Of a DNA stretch of 64,000 nucleotides, positions 36,801-45,317 are shown one piece after another (position 1 is the stretch's first letter; the number at the start of each line of letters is the position of its first letter). The notes beneath the pieces were generated by a model, which did not search any database, was not told the origin of the DNA, and was given only the letters and a program-made list of their open reading frames with translations. The stretch comes from Tritrichomonas musculus. Lineage: Eukaryota; Parabasalia; Tritrichomonadida; Tritrichomonadidae. The position numbers were made by a program, and so were the translations under genes. The stretch is taken from NCBI GenBank assembly GCA_039105265.1, contig JAPFFF010000001.1:10540001-10604000 (forward strand). The letters run 5' to 3'.

Positions 36801-39297
36801 ATGGAACCTACAATGGAATACTGATAAAAGTCGTGAGAATAAGGGGTATTGGTCAGGAGATAATGCGAAAGGTCATCTTAATGGGAAAGTCATTAATAAA
36901 TGGAATATTCGACCTACTAAGAAAGCCAATAGTTGTTATGGTTGTTGGATAACAGTCAAACAAACAGACATGCATGAAGCAATAATTACTAATGAAGGAA
37001 ATGGTTTAATGCATTCACTATTAAAGAACTACAAAAATGAATTTAAACTAGAAATGAAAGATGGAACTATTAAAGATGGTAGTGAATGGAATATGACATG
37101 TGCATATGAGAACCACCTAACTGATGGCTTATCAAACTCATTACATCCTGGTTATTATGGCACTGTTCTTCTATACATATCGATGGATAGTACTGAAGGA
37201 ATTAGAACTGATTTGGTTGAAAAGATATATTTAGATATATATGTAGGTGAGTCTTCTACAGCAACAAGGTTATCATTCAAACCTGATGGGTTCCATGCAC
37301 AAAAGAATGGAGAGGTATTTGTTGATGTTATACCTGTTCTTGATACTATTGAGACAATTAGCTATGATTGGGGCTTTTGCTTAGATGTTGGTGAAACCAG
37401 AGACATAAAATTATATTTGAGGAAGGATTATACAGACCCGATTGATGAGATTAATTGGGATTCATCAACTAATGCATTTAAGTACATAATAGACCAACAG
37501 TTTTATGAAATAACACCAAATCCTAATGCAGCTACTACCTTATACACAGACTATAATATTACTAGTTCAAAGATTATAACAGCTGATAATATTACTACCA
37601 TGAGGAGTGATTTAAATGTATTAACCAATAATTTTGATGTAGTTAGTTATGATGTTAAGGACATAACCTCGAAAGTAAATGTGTTAAATGCAGAAATGGG
37701 AGAGACTAAAAGGATTACTAAACATTTACAAGAAGACATAGACCAGGTTAGAATAGTATCAAATGTAGCACTAGCATTTGGAGTTATAGGAACTGCAGGT
37801 AGTATAGCTAATGTTGGTCTTACATTATTTCGAACAGGGTTCACATTTACAAAGGCTGGTGTGGATTCTGCTATTGAAGGTGTATCACAAGGTGAACAAG
37901 CTTTGTATCATCTAGGTGATGGAAGCAACCTACCTCCATTAAAAATAGGAAGGTCAACTACAACTGATTTAACACCTATTATTGATTGGTGTGATGCAGA
38001 AAAGGTAGTAGTTGAATATACTGATGAAACTGAAGACATTTCAAAGACGATAACAACATATCGAGATGCTATTGATTTATGCAACCACTTCAGGGAATCA
38101 TTAAAACCTGCATTTAGGCTATTAGCTGATAAAATAAATGAGGTTAATGAGGAAGTAGAAAATAATAACTATGTTGATAAGAATGATTTAGTAAGAGATG
38201 ATACTATTGATATAGTAGGTAGTATTGTTAATAAGGAAGTACACCTTGAAGCTGAAGATGTTATTACAGATGGTACTATTAAGGCAAGGCTAATGGTTAT
38301 GAAGGTTAGTGAGTTTAATGACATCGACTATGAGGAGTGTATAATAACTATTACTATTGCAGGTGGTACTATAAGTCAATATGAGGGCAGTGATTACTTC
38401 CCAACATGCACCTTAAATGGCAAGACAATAGTTATAGCCAACCCACAGCAAGTAAGAGTTACTGGTATAGCCATTAAAGAAAATAGTGCTGTTAGGAGAA
38501 TGTCATTTGAGGTTAAGGATATAGCATATACATGTGATATAGATGCACTTAACAACAAGGTAGACTCACTTGAAAAGATATCCCACGACAATAATGAATC
38601 AATAGCTACTATTATGAATGAATACCCCACAGTTGATGAGGTTAATGACGTACTAAAGGAGTATGCATTAAAGAAAGATATACCAGAACCAGTTGATTTA
38701 AGTGAATATGCATTAAAAAGTGAGCTTGAGGAAGTAAAAACAAAAATAGATAATACATCTAAAGCTCAACAAGATTTAGCTATTCTAGTAGGTGAACATG
38801 TTGCTAGTATCGTAACAATAAATAGCAAAATATCAAATTTAGAGAGAGAGAATGCAACATTAAAGGATACTATAGCAGCAATGGAAGCTAGGTTAGCTGC
38901 ATTAGAAGAGAAAAATGACCCAGATAGTGAATGGAAAGCATATTATACAGGATTTACTGATGACACTGATGAATATAATAGGTATTTTCTATTCTCTTAT
39001 TTTACAAGTGAGAAACACATAATTATTGATAATTTAGATAATGATCCAACAGGTGATAATGAACCTGTTCCAGATGGGGAGTACTTATTGATATTCAAGG
39101 ACAAGACTCAAAAGCTACATTTTATTAGATTTATATCAACTGAATGGTCTGACCCTCAACAAATAAAATCATATTTGGATGAAATATACTTTAAAGACAC
39201 TAACCCACCTTCTGGTGCTTATGATATATATAATATTGAGTTAGATTGTGATACCTGTTCTATGATTTGTTTCGATGCTATATATATGAAGAAATAG
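33838..39297 (+). CDS. Polinton B fibre- or spike-like protein, 1819 residues
   Basis: The start at 33838 (MSIKLYSLQSNEAEKLKD) matches the A homologue. The protein has an N-terminal domain shared with A, a coiled coil near residue 340-420, a repeat region at residues about 469-684 with six W-[DN]-x4-[ED]-W units (for example WDIIYEEW, WDVVHDEW, WDMTHEEW), a long beta-rich part, the shared FKYIIDQQFYEI and NPNAATTLYTDYNITSS segments near 1215-1240, a hydrophobic helix near 1315-1335, heptad repeats (about 1640-1700) and a C-terminal globular domain from YYTGFTDDTDEYNRY. This layout suggests an elongated trimeric attachment protein; function is inference. The right terminal repeat begins directly after. 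Confidence 0.72.
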   Translation: MSIKLYSLQSNEAEKLKDKDVEISVNDEGNIDIIRNEDPDDYPTFSCLYNKAEVDERVVNDYIENGGKLEGFGNVPITHKFANYLKYVFKGPEKTPQLEGSLPEKAESYKELIKDELCVNTLNEFIEEESNTCEAIHEMYTELMCAVDGYEQISTDEQLGQTKVIRYLQDPVPLPTPEPDPFLAEFGYSNLGDLLINVIKNERTNMTTKRFLYEAFNESNFKNFVSRISQYHWNLDKLSVQRIGYRYKGCTDLVEADQIIEVSSPCEFLDIYTRYYLENYKHTPQILQYLLFSSVLGLGISKALKLFRLSKAPDNKITITHIDGTQMSVTLNDHLNDVQRNIEVLMIVINDLIGQVSQIKSCDCNHEEEEGGGGIGIPQDEIDELTNYLRNQNRHLEEHLGDIDENINRLNLGEQVQSFQDAMLDVVMYEDAIPDIAKQAMEQQDQEQQIPVFRPIGDRSNGLYNQDSNYVWDIIYEEWRERDDNLDRPAGWRRNRNAPVPQNYMWDVVHDEWVMLNIYYPFEEGWREGASEAIVDVLIPIFENDHRGHLRYSDRYEEWVFFPEENSYLHMPTNEMLYRNREYHAELGQYVAWNIVDEEWQEHGYDFQDDDWIHDELLDAPDNLIWDMTHEEWVILSQHLEWIDRWRTQNTPAVNALVRARNSFVQVFGEIVWNEDKRQWVWEPKDDPSPMALSIENTKEAKTDNSSAVAIPDFVKGFDKFEDVLKCYGVQISKDTPSLDPVKPVLGKYIIKGDLEVNGKIICDSIPSGGTSPVDSDFTIENGIPEFVITNKDVYSLSNTINDVAYNLLGIFVPDLQKQAFLNSNKPIFKIVLRKNVIYDERGRYIKEFYITSRNGKIICPVITYDKENDYCTINDNSSTDDRYYIAFDKSLPFHPYTLYLNGELSIMNEYEPTALKTDKAIKCSIIEAENALKLHKSDVHYFYKPSIITEEKIGEDEYYKMVYEVPDNYEIPDKLNFVFKEHCFGNTWNLQWNTDKSRENKGYWSGDNAKGHLNGKVINKWNIRPTKKANSCYGCWITVKQTDMHEAIITNEGNGLMHSLLKNYKNEFKLEMKDGTIKDGSEWNMTCAYENHLTDGLSNSLHPGYYGTVLLYISMDSTEGIRTDLVEKIYLDIYVGESSTATRLSFKPDGFHAQKNGEVFVDVIPVLDTIETISYDWGFCLDVGETRDIKLYLRKDYTDPIDEINWDSSTNAFKYIIDQQFYEITPNPNAATTLYTDYNITSSKIITADNITTMRSDLNVLTNNFDVVSYDVKDITSKVNVLNAEMGETKRITKHLQEDIDQVRIVSNVALAFGVIGTAGSIANVGLTLFRTGFTFTKAGVDSAIEGVSQGEQALYHLGDGSNLPPLKIGRSTTTDLTPIIDWCDAEKVVVEYTDETEDISKTITTYRDAIDLCNHFRESLKPAFRLLADKINEVNEEVENNNYVDKNDLVRDDTIDIVGSIVNKEVHLEAEDVITDGTIKARLMVMKVSEFNDIDYEECIITITIAGGTISQYEGSDYFPTCTLNGKTIVIANPQQVRVTGIAIKENSAVRRMSFEVKDIAYTCDIDALNNKVDSLEKISHDNNESIATIMNEYPTVDEVNDVLKEYALKKDIPEPVDLSEYALKSELEEVKTKIDNTSKAQQDLAILVGEHVASIVTINSKISNLERENATLKDTIAAMEARLAALEEKNDPDSEWKAYYTGFTDDTDEYNRYFLFSYFTSEKHIIIDNLDNDPTGDNEPVPDGEYLLIFKDKTQKLHFIRFISTEWSDPQQIKSYLDEIYFKDTNPPSGAYDIYNIELDCDTCSMICFDAIYMKK

Positions 39298-39763
39298 GTA
39301 CGAGATTCTCGGGGCAGGTACCTGTGCCGTTTCAGTAGTAGTACTTCAAGAAACAACAAGTAGTGGGGACCCGAGGTAGTTGTTTAGGTCCCTAGTAGTA
39401 GTGGGGACCCGAGGTAGTTGTTTAGGTCCCTAGTAGTAGTGGGGACCCGAGGTAGTTGTTTAGGTCCCTAGTAGTACTTCAAGAAAAAACAAGTAGTGGG
39501 GACCCGAGGTAGTTGTTTAGGTCCCTAGTAGTACTTCAAGAAAAAAAACAAGTAGTGGGGACCCGAGGTAGTTGTTTAGGTCCCTAGTAGTTGTTTAGGT
39601 CCCTAGTAGTACTTCAAGAAAAAACAAGTTGAAGAAAAATTTTTTTTTTTATTTTTTTATTTTTATTTTTATCATTTTTATTTTTTTATTTTTATCACGA
39701 GTTCGTGTTGACGTGTGGGCTTAAGCGTAGCGTGGCCCCAACGGAAACCGACTCGTATATACT
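39298..39763. repeat. Right terminal inverted repeat of Polinton B with internal tandem repeats
   Basis: This is the inverted counterpart of the left end, ending ...CGACTCGTATATACT. From about 39340 to 39630 it holds tandem units GTAGTGGGGACCCGAGGTAG, TTGTTTAGGTCCCTAGTAG and TACTTCAAGAAAAAACAAG, followed by an AT-rich tract and the unique outer 90 bases. The first 40 bases after the fibre gene stop are not repeated at the left end. Confidence 0.9.
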
Positions 39764-39969
39764 ACTTCAGGGTCGTTTGTTCCAGTTGATACCAAATCAT
39801 TAACTTCATCCTTGTTGTAAATACAATTGAATTTAATTGTATCATTATCATCATTAGTGATATTTATTTGTTCGTTTCCTTCATTATCTTCACCAATGAA
39901 AATCTTAAATCCCTTGTCATTAAAAATTTCAGTTTCTTTAGATTTGTAAGCGTATAACGCAATTGTCAT
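39764..39969 (-). CDS. Polinton A fibre-like gene, start region (interrupted by Polinton B)
   Basis: This piece encodes the beginning of a fibre-like protein (MTIALYAYKSKETEIFNDKGFKI) and is similar to the start of the B fibre protein (MSIKLYSLQSNEAEKLKDKDVEI), including the later segment NCIYNKDEVND against SCLYNKAEVDE. The ATG at 39969 is preferred over the one three codons upstream because it matches the B start. It runs into the right end of Polinton B. Its start codon faces that of the penton-like gene 18 bp away, an arrangement also found in Polinton B. Confidence 0.7.
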
Positions 39970-39987
39970 TTTATTCATTATTAAATT
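39970..39987. promoter_or_regulatory. 18-bp divergent start region of the fibre/penton pair in Polinton A
   Basis: TTTATTCATTATTAAATT separates the two start codons. It parallels the 17-bp gap in B (33821-33837) although the surrounding block is inverted. Confidence 0.5.
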
Positions 39988-40742
39988 ATGTTATATTCTG
40001 TTCATTCGAAACCGTCTGATTATAGCACAGTATCATTAAACATTGACATTCCATGGAAATGCAGCTATATCAAATATAATATTTCGTCCATTAACACAAT
40101 GTCAAATATTTTATATTCAACGACTGATGACACTTTTGAATTCATTGATGATGAAAAACAATTAATAAAAATAACATTTGAAAATAAATATTCATATGAA
40201 ATCAAAGAATTAATTAAATGAATTCAACACAAATGAAAAATGATGAATGTGTCAATATTATAACATTTAGTGTAAACGCTGACAATACAATAACCATGCT
40301 TTCAACAAAAGATATCACAATTAAATCTATCAGTCATCGAATAAAACTATTAACTGGACTATATAACACTACACTACCAATTGAAATCAAAAATAACACT
40401 CCATACATAATTCATGATTTACCAGTTTTAAATTATGCAAATAAATTATATCTTGTCTCACTACAGGGTCAGCCAGTTTATAGTTCAATTGGTGAAAAGG
40501 AATACACACCATCAGTTATTGCAAACATTGATTCAATGATTTTAAATCAAGCTCCACTTATTGTTAACTATGACCAGACAAAGCCAATAAAAATAAAAAC
40601 TAATAGCGATTCATTAAAATATCTTGAAATGCGTCTCGTTGATTTTATGTATCAGCCAATTAAACTAATGAGCCCACTATTCATCACAATCAAAATCAAA
40701 CCATCAACTGATGCAAACGTTGGAGATATCATAAGTAAATAA
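39988..40742 (+). CDS. Polinton A penton-like minor capsid gene (broken)
   Basis: This gene is the counterpart of the B gene at 33113-33820. Shared segments are the start (MLYSVHSKPSDYSTVSLNID against MLVSVQSTNADEYNKVSINLD), then IPWKCSYIKY, LLTGLYNT, LYLVSLQG and the ending MSPLFITIKIKPS. Length near 240 residues, all-beta appearance and the closing LFITIKIK strand fit the single-jelly-roll penton or minor capsid protein of Polintons, but this is inference. The gene looks broken, with about one break. It is divergent from the fibre-like gene. Confidence 0.6.
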
Positions 40743-40744
40743 AT

Positions 40745-41005
40745 TTATTTATGTTCTTCAATTTGTTTCTTCATTTCTATCAATTCATTTTTTTTACGTT
40801 GACGATATTCTTTCTGTTGTTTCTTCCTTGCTTCCTTTCTCTCTTCATCATTAGCGTATTTGCTTTTTCTTCCACGTTTAACTTCTGGTTGTGGCTTTGG
40901 TTTATCTTCAAATTGTAGATTTTCAATAGACTTTGATTTTGTCATAGATTTAATAATAGGTGTTTGATTGAATTGATTTAAATCTAATTTATTGTTTTCA
41001 GTCAT
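40745..41005 (-). CDS. Small basic bZIP-like protein of Polinton A
   Basis: This 86-residue protein has a short N-terminal segment (LNQFNQTPIIKSMTKSKSIENLQ) and then a strongly basic helix RKEARKKQQKEYRQRKKNE followed by a short heptad-like tail. The B homologue (27055-27321) shares LGEFKETAIIKKLKKSKSKENLQ and EARKKQQKAYRERKKKE. The layout resembles a bZIP basic region with a very short zipper, so a DNA-binding regulator or DNA-condensing protein is plausible. It converges with the penton-like gene, the two stop codons being only two bases apart. Confidence 0.65.
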   Translation of the reverse strand: MTENNKLDLNQFNQTPIIKSMTKSKSIENLQFEDKPKPQPEVKRGRKSKYANDEERKEARKKQQKEYRQRKKNELIEMKKQIEEHK

Positions 41006-41024
41006 TTAGACATCAATAAAAAAA

Positions 41025-41273
41025 TCATTTATTATTTTTGGTTGGGCTATAAATCAATCTATATGTTCGACCATTACAACATTCATCAATATTAAACGTT
41101 TCATCAGTGAACATTTTTATTTTTGTCTCTTCTTTCAACTTCTTCATTTGTGGACTCAATGTTTAATCATCTCGTTTCAACAGAACACTCAATGGTTGAA
41201 AATAAATTAATTCGATTCGCTCGTATTCCTTTGGTATTGGTGTGTAATCGATTGGGTCAGTTAATCGTTTCAT
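41025..41273 (-). CDS. Small unrecognised Polinton A gene (looks broken)
   Basis: A minus-strand coding stretch of about 83 codons lies between the HNH and bZIP-like genes. It begins MKRLTDPIDYTPIPKEYERI and ends near FNIDECCNGRTYRLIYSPT. It looks broken, with about one break. Composition is normal for the element and it starts after an ATTTTTGATATCAAAA-type leader-like stretch. No relative in Polinton B is evident and no function is proposed. Confidence 0.4.
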
Positions 41274-41383
41274 TTTTGATATCAATAAATTATATTTCAT
41301 TCATTGTTATTAGCGGTGAGCATATCATTTATGATAGCAACACATGAAATCATCACCAACAGCTCTGACATCGAGGTTATACA

Positions 41384-41698
41384 TTAAAATTTCCTTGGGT
41401 GGTCATATGATAAGTTTTCAAGATGATTATCAAGTTTGTCTCCATTAATATGATATACAAGCTTTTTATTATTAGGATTGGGTATAAACTGATGAGCTAT
41501 CAATCGATGTTTTAAACATTTCTTTCCATTCAGATTTACTATTATTCCATCTTGTGTTTTATTCACACCATAATTCATTTTCATTGTGTGCTTATTTCTG
41601 ATATCATATGGATATTGGTTCATTATTTCATAATCATTTTCAAAACCAATCAATGGAATATATTTGGCTGAGGTTGAGGTTGAGGTTGAGGTTGTCAT
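41384..41698 (-). CDS. HNH-type endonuclease of Polinton A
   Basis: This 104-residue protein is related to the HNH protein of Polinton B (17684-18019). Shared parts are KYIPLIGFENDYEIMNQYPYDIR (NUMOD4-like DNA-contact segment; B: SFVPLKGFTNDYEILNRYPFTIR), the middle GIIVNLNGKKCLKHRLIAHQFIPN, and the ending HINGDKLDNHLENLSY, the His/Asn core of HNH_3 nucleases. Such proteins are free-standing homing-type nucleases common in phages and large viruses. It is the last gene before the right end of A, whereas in B the relative is near the left end. A short Ser/Thr repeat follows the start. Confidence 0.75.
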   Translation of the reverse strand: MTTSTSTSTSAKYIPLIGFENDYEIMNQYPYDIRNKHTMKMNYGVNKTQDGIIVNLNGKKCLKHRLIAHQFIPNPNNKKLVYHINGDKLDNHLENLSYDHPRKF

Positions 41699-41862
41699 TT
41701 ATGTATTGATAAAAAATTAAAAAATAAAAAATTTTGGTCAATTTTGGTCTCCCAAAAAACATTGCTTCTTGATTGTCATTTTGTCATTTTCGTTATTAAA
41801 ATCAACAAAAAGTGTAAGTTTCTATTGGGTAGTGTGGTGTGAAACACCCACTATCCTATACT
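41699..41862. repeat. Right terminal region of Polinton A
   Basis: The stretch between the HNH gene and the element end holds no gene. The outermost 40 bases contain a GTGTGGTGTGAAACACCCAC segment able to form a hairpin (GGTGT/ACACC). Read inward from 41862 on the minus strand it begins AGTATAGGATAG, like the Polinton B terminus AGTATATACGAG. The partner repeat at the left end is outside the window. Confidence 0.55.
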
Positions 41863-41907
41863 ACTCTTACAATTTTTTAGAGGTTTTTATAGGTTTTATA
41901 CGTTTTT

Positions 41908-42196
41908 TTATTCAAATAATACAGATATTTTTAATTGATTTCGCGATTTCAAAAAAATCGTATCTTTCGTCTGGCATTTGCTGATGTCCATGCTGTAAAA
42001 AAATAATTTTTGTAACATTTCTTCAGAATTTGTCCACTGGCCTGATATAATTTCATCTTCTGGATTGACTTTAAGTTCAGCCGAAATCTCTGGCATATGT
42101 CCAACCATTTGACCTTTTTTCAAAAATTTCCCATTGAGACTCACTGAGTATTCCATTTTCAGCAGCCCATGATAGCTCTTTCATTAATTTTTCCAT
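41908..42196 (-). pseudogene. Possible host gene fragment next to the Polinton A end
   Basis: Two overlapping minus-strand frames look protein-like. From 42196 one reads MEKLMKELSWAAENGILSES and continues QWEIFEKRSNGWTYARDFG to a stop at 42077. From 42156 another reads MEYSVSLNGKFLKKGQMV and continues for 82 residues to 41908. The first has a believable N-terminus with conserved tryptophans; the second continues to within 50 bp of the Polinton end. They may be parts of a frameshifted host gene, or one may be chance. No family is recognised. Confidence 0.25.
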
Positions 42197-42877
42197 TAAA
42201 AAAGTAAAGAGAACTTAGAGTTTTTTATTTTCAATGCATATTTGTTTCAAAATTGACCACAAAATTGAATAGATTTTTTTCAATAGAGTGCTGCGAAATA
42301 GCGTTTTGCTTTTCAAAAAAACTAAAGAGAATAAATGTTTCTCAAATTAGATGTGTATCAACCAAAAATTTCTTCTCAAAAAAAATATTGATTTTATTAA
42401 AATAACTTGATATTTTTTTAATAAAAATAAAATTTTATTTTATTTTTACATTTATATAGATTATTTATAATTATAAATAACATTAAAATTATAAAAAAGA
42501 ATTGACCCATTTTTTTAGTAATATATTAAAAAATTGTCCAGATAAAAACAAATTTTTCTATTGCTTTTGATATTTTTACTGCATTAAATAAGCATTACTT
42601 ATATTTAAATTTGATTTTATCTATTAAATTCTATGATATTTAAAAAAAATATGTTTTTTTATTTTTATTTTAGCAAAATTTAAATGCATATGAATTAATT
42701 AATCCTGAACCTATTATATTTTGTTCATTTTATTGTCATATAAAAAATTCATATTTCTTATCTTATCTAATCTTTTTCAATACTTTATATCAAGAAAATT
42801 TTAATATTTTGGTATGAGTTTCTGATTACATTAATTAAACAGAAGCCCCATGTTAGCACCGGGATCAATAAATGACT

Positions 42878-42958
42878 GATTGATAGTATTGATTGCAGTC
42901 GATTGATAGTATCGATTGCAGTCAATTAATAGTATTCATTGCAGTCTATTGATTTCAA
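42878..42958. repeat. Three-copy 23-bp tandem repeat
   Basis: Three copies of GATTGATAGTATTGATTGCA plus GTC follow each other at 42878, 42901 and 42924, with a partial fourth from 42947. The second differs from the first at one position, the third at a few. Confidence 0.85.
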
Positions 42959-43607
42959 TTTTCAGGAAGTATAACGGATTTGGATAGATTTTCCAGAGGT
43001 TGGAGATGGTTCATATAACAATGGCTTATAAGCATAATTATTTTTTCAGAGCATCCATTCTAATAGTTATTTAATTAAACTTCAAAATATATAAAGAAAA
43101 TTCTTTATTTCATTTCTCTCAAATTAACATTTTATGAGAAACGCTTTGAAATTATAATTGTTCAATATTTAGAATATACAGTTATATAAAGTTTATTAAT
43201 TGTTTATATTTATTTTAAATATTTTTATAGTATATATAATATTATTAAAAGTTATATAATCTATGATATACATATAAATATAAAAAGATATTTGCTTAAT
43301 ATTTTAATAAAATTTCTTATTGAAAAAAAATCGTTATTAATGTTTTTGATTTTAAAATTGATTTTTGCAGCTCGAACGCCTGAATCAAATTAAACTATAT
43401 TTAGCATATCTTTATTAAATTAAAAGTACAATATATAAATGTAATTATAATCTAAATAAATTCTTTATTTATTTAAATATTTCAAAAAAATATATAAAAA
43501 CTCATTAAAATGAACTTTTTAACAAAATATGAAATATTTATAAAATAACAAAATGCATAATTAATCATTAATCTCCAATATATATAATAATTAATCATTA
43601 TAATTTC

Positions 43608-43632
43608 AATCCATCCATCAGGTGGCTGGATT
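43608..43632. other. Short perfect-stem hairpin
   Basis: The outer arms AATCCA and TGGATT and inner arms CCATC/GGTGG give a 25-nt near-palindrome in otherwise featureless AT-rich DNA. A nearby ATCCAGCC (43956) is inverted with respect to its GGCTGGAT, so it may be one end of a decayed short element. Confidence 0.35.
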
Positions 43633-44124
43633 AGGTTATTTTCATAGGATACTTGTTTGTGTTATTATAACTTATATAATTGATATTTTAAAACATTTAA
43701 ATAATAAATATATAAAATAAGTGCACTAAAATATAATATCAAAATGTTATTTAGTAATTATTAATACATAAAAAGATATACATATTTTTATAAACGTTAA
43801 AAATGTAAAGTAGGTGTCAGCACCTCTGAAAAAATTGAGAAAAGGTAATACTATTTACTTATCTTCTTATTTTTCACATTTTTTATAGTAAACAAATAAA
43901 TATTAAATATTTTAAAAATAACATAAATATTTATTTAATGTTGGAATGTCTTTTCATCCAGCCATTTTTTTATTAAAGCTCATTAAAGTTTGTCATTGTT
44001 TTCCAATCTATTTGCCAAACTATAAAAAAAATAAATGGAGACAAATCTTACAGGTTTATAATATATATAATGTCACCAGCTAATTGAACCTTCTCTTATA
44101 TGTTACATTGAAAATCAGAATGAT

Positions 44125-44731
44125 ATGGAAGAAAGCTATCAAAATTTGGTTCAATTTTTCGACGATTATAAAAAATCAGAAAAAACTGATGATTTAAAAG
44201 AGAATTTGAGCATTATTATTTCAAATTCAAAGTATTTCCATCGAAATCATGATTTTTGGGAAAAATAATATAATTCTTTTGAAATCAAATTATAAAATTT
44301 TGGTCAAATATCTAAAGATTTCACATATTTAAGAAGAATAAGCCATTTATTTTTATTCAATGAATAAAATTGTGATTCTTGATCTTCAAATTATATAAAT
44401 TTTCTTTGATCCTAAGTTTATGAATAATAATAATATTCTTTATTTTTATCCTGAAATAAACGCAATGTTAAAAAATAAAATTGATATTGAAGATGCTATT
44501 TATCATGAAAAAGATATTTTTTTGGAAAAAAGTAAAAATGGAGAAAATGATACTTTAGCCTGTAAAATCATTCAAGTAGACTTATTTGATGAGTTTATTT
44601 TAAAATTACATTTTTTACATAGATATTTGCTTATATTTTCAGTAAATCTAACTTCTAATAAACCCCACAATTATTTCTATAAGACTTTACAATTAAAATA
44701 TTTAACGATTATTTTAAATTCAAAAACATAA
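44125..44731 (+). pseudogene. Relic of an ankyrin-repeat (DUF3447-type) host gene
   Basis: The first piece (44125-44268) reads MEESYQNLVQFFDDYKKSEK to a stop after FHRNHDFWEK, like the start of the large trichomonad ankyrin family. The later piece (44420-44731) contains FYPEINAMLKNKIDIEDAIY and continues HEKDIFLEKSKNGENDTLACKIIQVDLFDEFI, matching the conserved KRKIGEN-D/S-x-IC-xLIR-x-D-S segment of the same family just before the ankyrin repeats. The 150 bp between them hold stops and a fragment like SHLFLFNE in another register. So the gene is frameshifted and its ankyrin repeats are missing downstream. Family attribution is from memory of the pattern. Confidence 0.55.
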
Positions 44732-45317
44732 AATGATACTATCTAACCAAATGTTCATTATTTCCTCATAATATTTATATTTATTTCTTGCATATAGTAA
44801 TAAAAAATATATCATAATATTTTAGATTTTTATGAAACAGAATCTAGTACCCACACATATTTAATCAGCAAATTGCTAAGAAAGAAAAATGGTATTGATA
44901 AAATATGTTATTGAAACTCAGTTGGCTCAAGTTTAAATCTTTGCACCAAAAAAGAATTTACTTGAATATGAATCTTGTTTCTGTTTTTTATTCATTTTAT
45001 TATAAAAAATCGTTGCATTCATATTAATTGAATCCAACACAAATTTGAAAAGTTTCAAAATTTTTTTAATAAAAAAATCTTTTCATAAAACAGCTGGAAA
45101 AAAGCAAAATAAGTTATTTTTAATGATTTGGATTAATTTTAGAATAGTTGTACTTTTAAGAGAGTAATTCAAAAAGTGGAAAATCCTCAGAAAAAATAAT
45201 CTAAATAAAATGCAAAAAAAAAAATCTTTTTAGGTTACAAAATTTTTCAAATTCATCGATTGAAAAATGACGGTTTAAAAATAAAAAATTATAATTTTTC
45301 ATTCTTTCAGGATTTAT
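44732..45317. other. AT-rich upstream region of the LRR gene
   Basis: No gene is seen. ATTCAAAAAGTGG at 45167-45179 is the inverted form of the CACTTTTTGAAT word that also lies upstream of the BspA-like and pogo-like genes. The last bases before the LRR start, TTTCAGGATTTAT, could hold an Inr-like TCA signal close to the ATG. Confidence 0.4.

Larger units (their letters stand above)
16587..39763. mobile_element. Polinton B, nearly whole, nested in Polinton A
   Basis: This element of about 23.2 kb is bounded by inverted copies of a terminus beginning AGTATATACGAGTCGG. It carries about twenty genes, including protease, integrase, packaging ATPase, double-jelly-roll capsid candidate, DNA polymerase B, penton-like and fibre-like proteins. 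All large frames are open; about one break is apparent, in a small gene. It is younger than A because it interrupts A's fibre-like gene. No clear 6-bp direct target duplication is visible: the seven bases outside each end (CTGAAGT on the left, ACTTCAG on the right) are inverted copies of each other. Confidence 0.9.
39764..41862. mobile_element. Polinton A, right part, ending at its terminal repeat
   Basis: This segment continues Polinton A beyond the nested Polinton B. The first coding piece (39764-39969, minus) is the start of the same kind of fibre-like gene whose remainder lies left of B. It is followed by penton-like, bZIP-like, small and HNH genes. The right end is placed at 41862: read inward on the minus strand the terminus begins AGTATAGGATAGTGGG, matching the first six bases (AGTATA) of the Polinton B terminus. 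The matching left end is outside the window, so terminal repeat and target duplication cannot be confirmed. Confidence 0.75.
41863..44124. other. AT-rich intergenic DNA right of Polinton A
   Basis: No convincing gene is seen in this stretch apart from the weak minus-strand coding signal at 41908-42196. It contains a short 23-bp tandem repeat (42878-42958), small hairpins (43608-43632; GGTG TCAG CACC at 43813) and long A/T runs. Confidence 0.6.

Noticed and set aside
41123-41347. 74-residue plus-strand frame
   Set aside because: Antisense of the better supported minus-strand small gene at 41025-41273.
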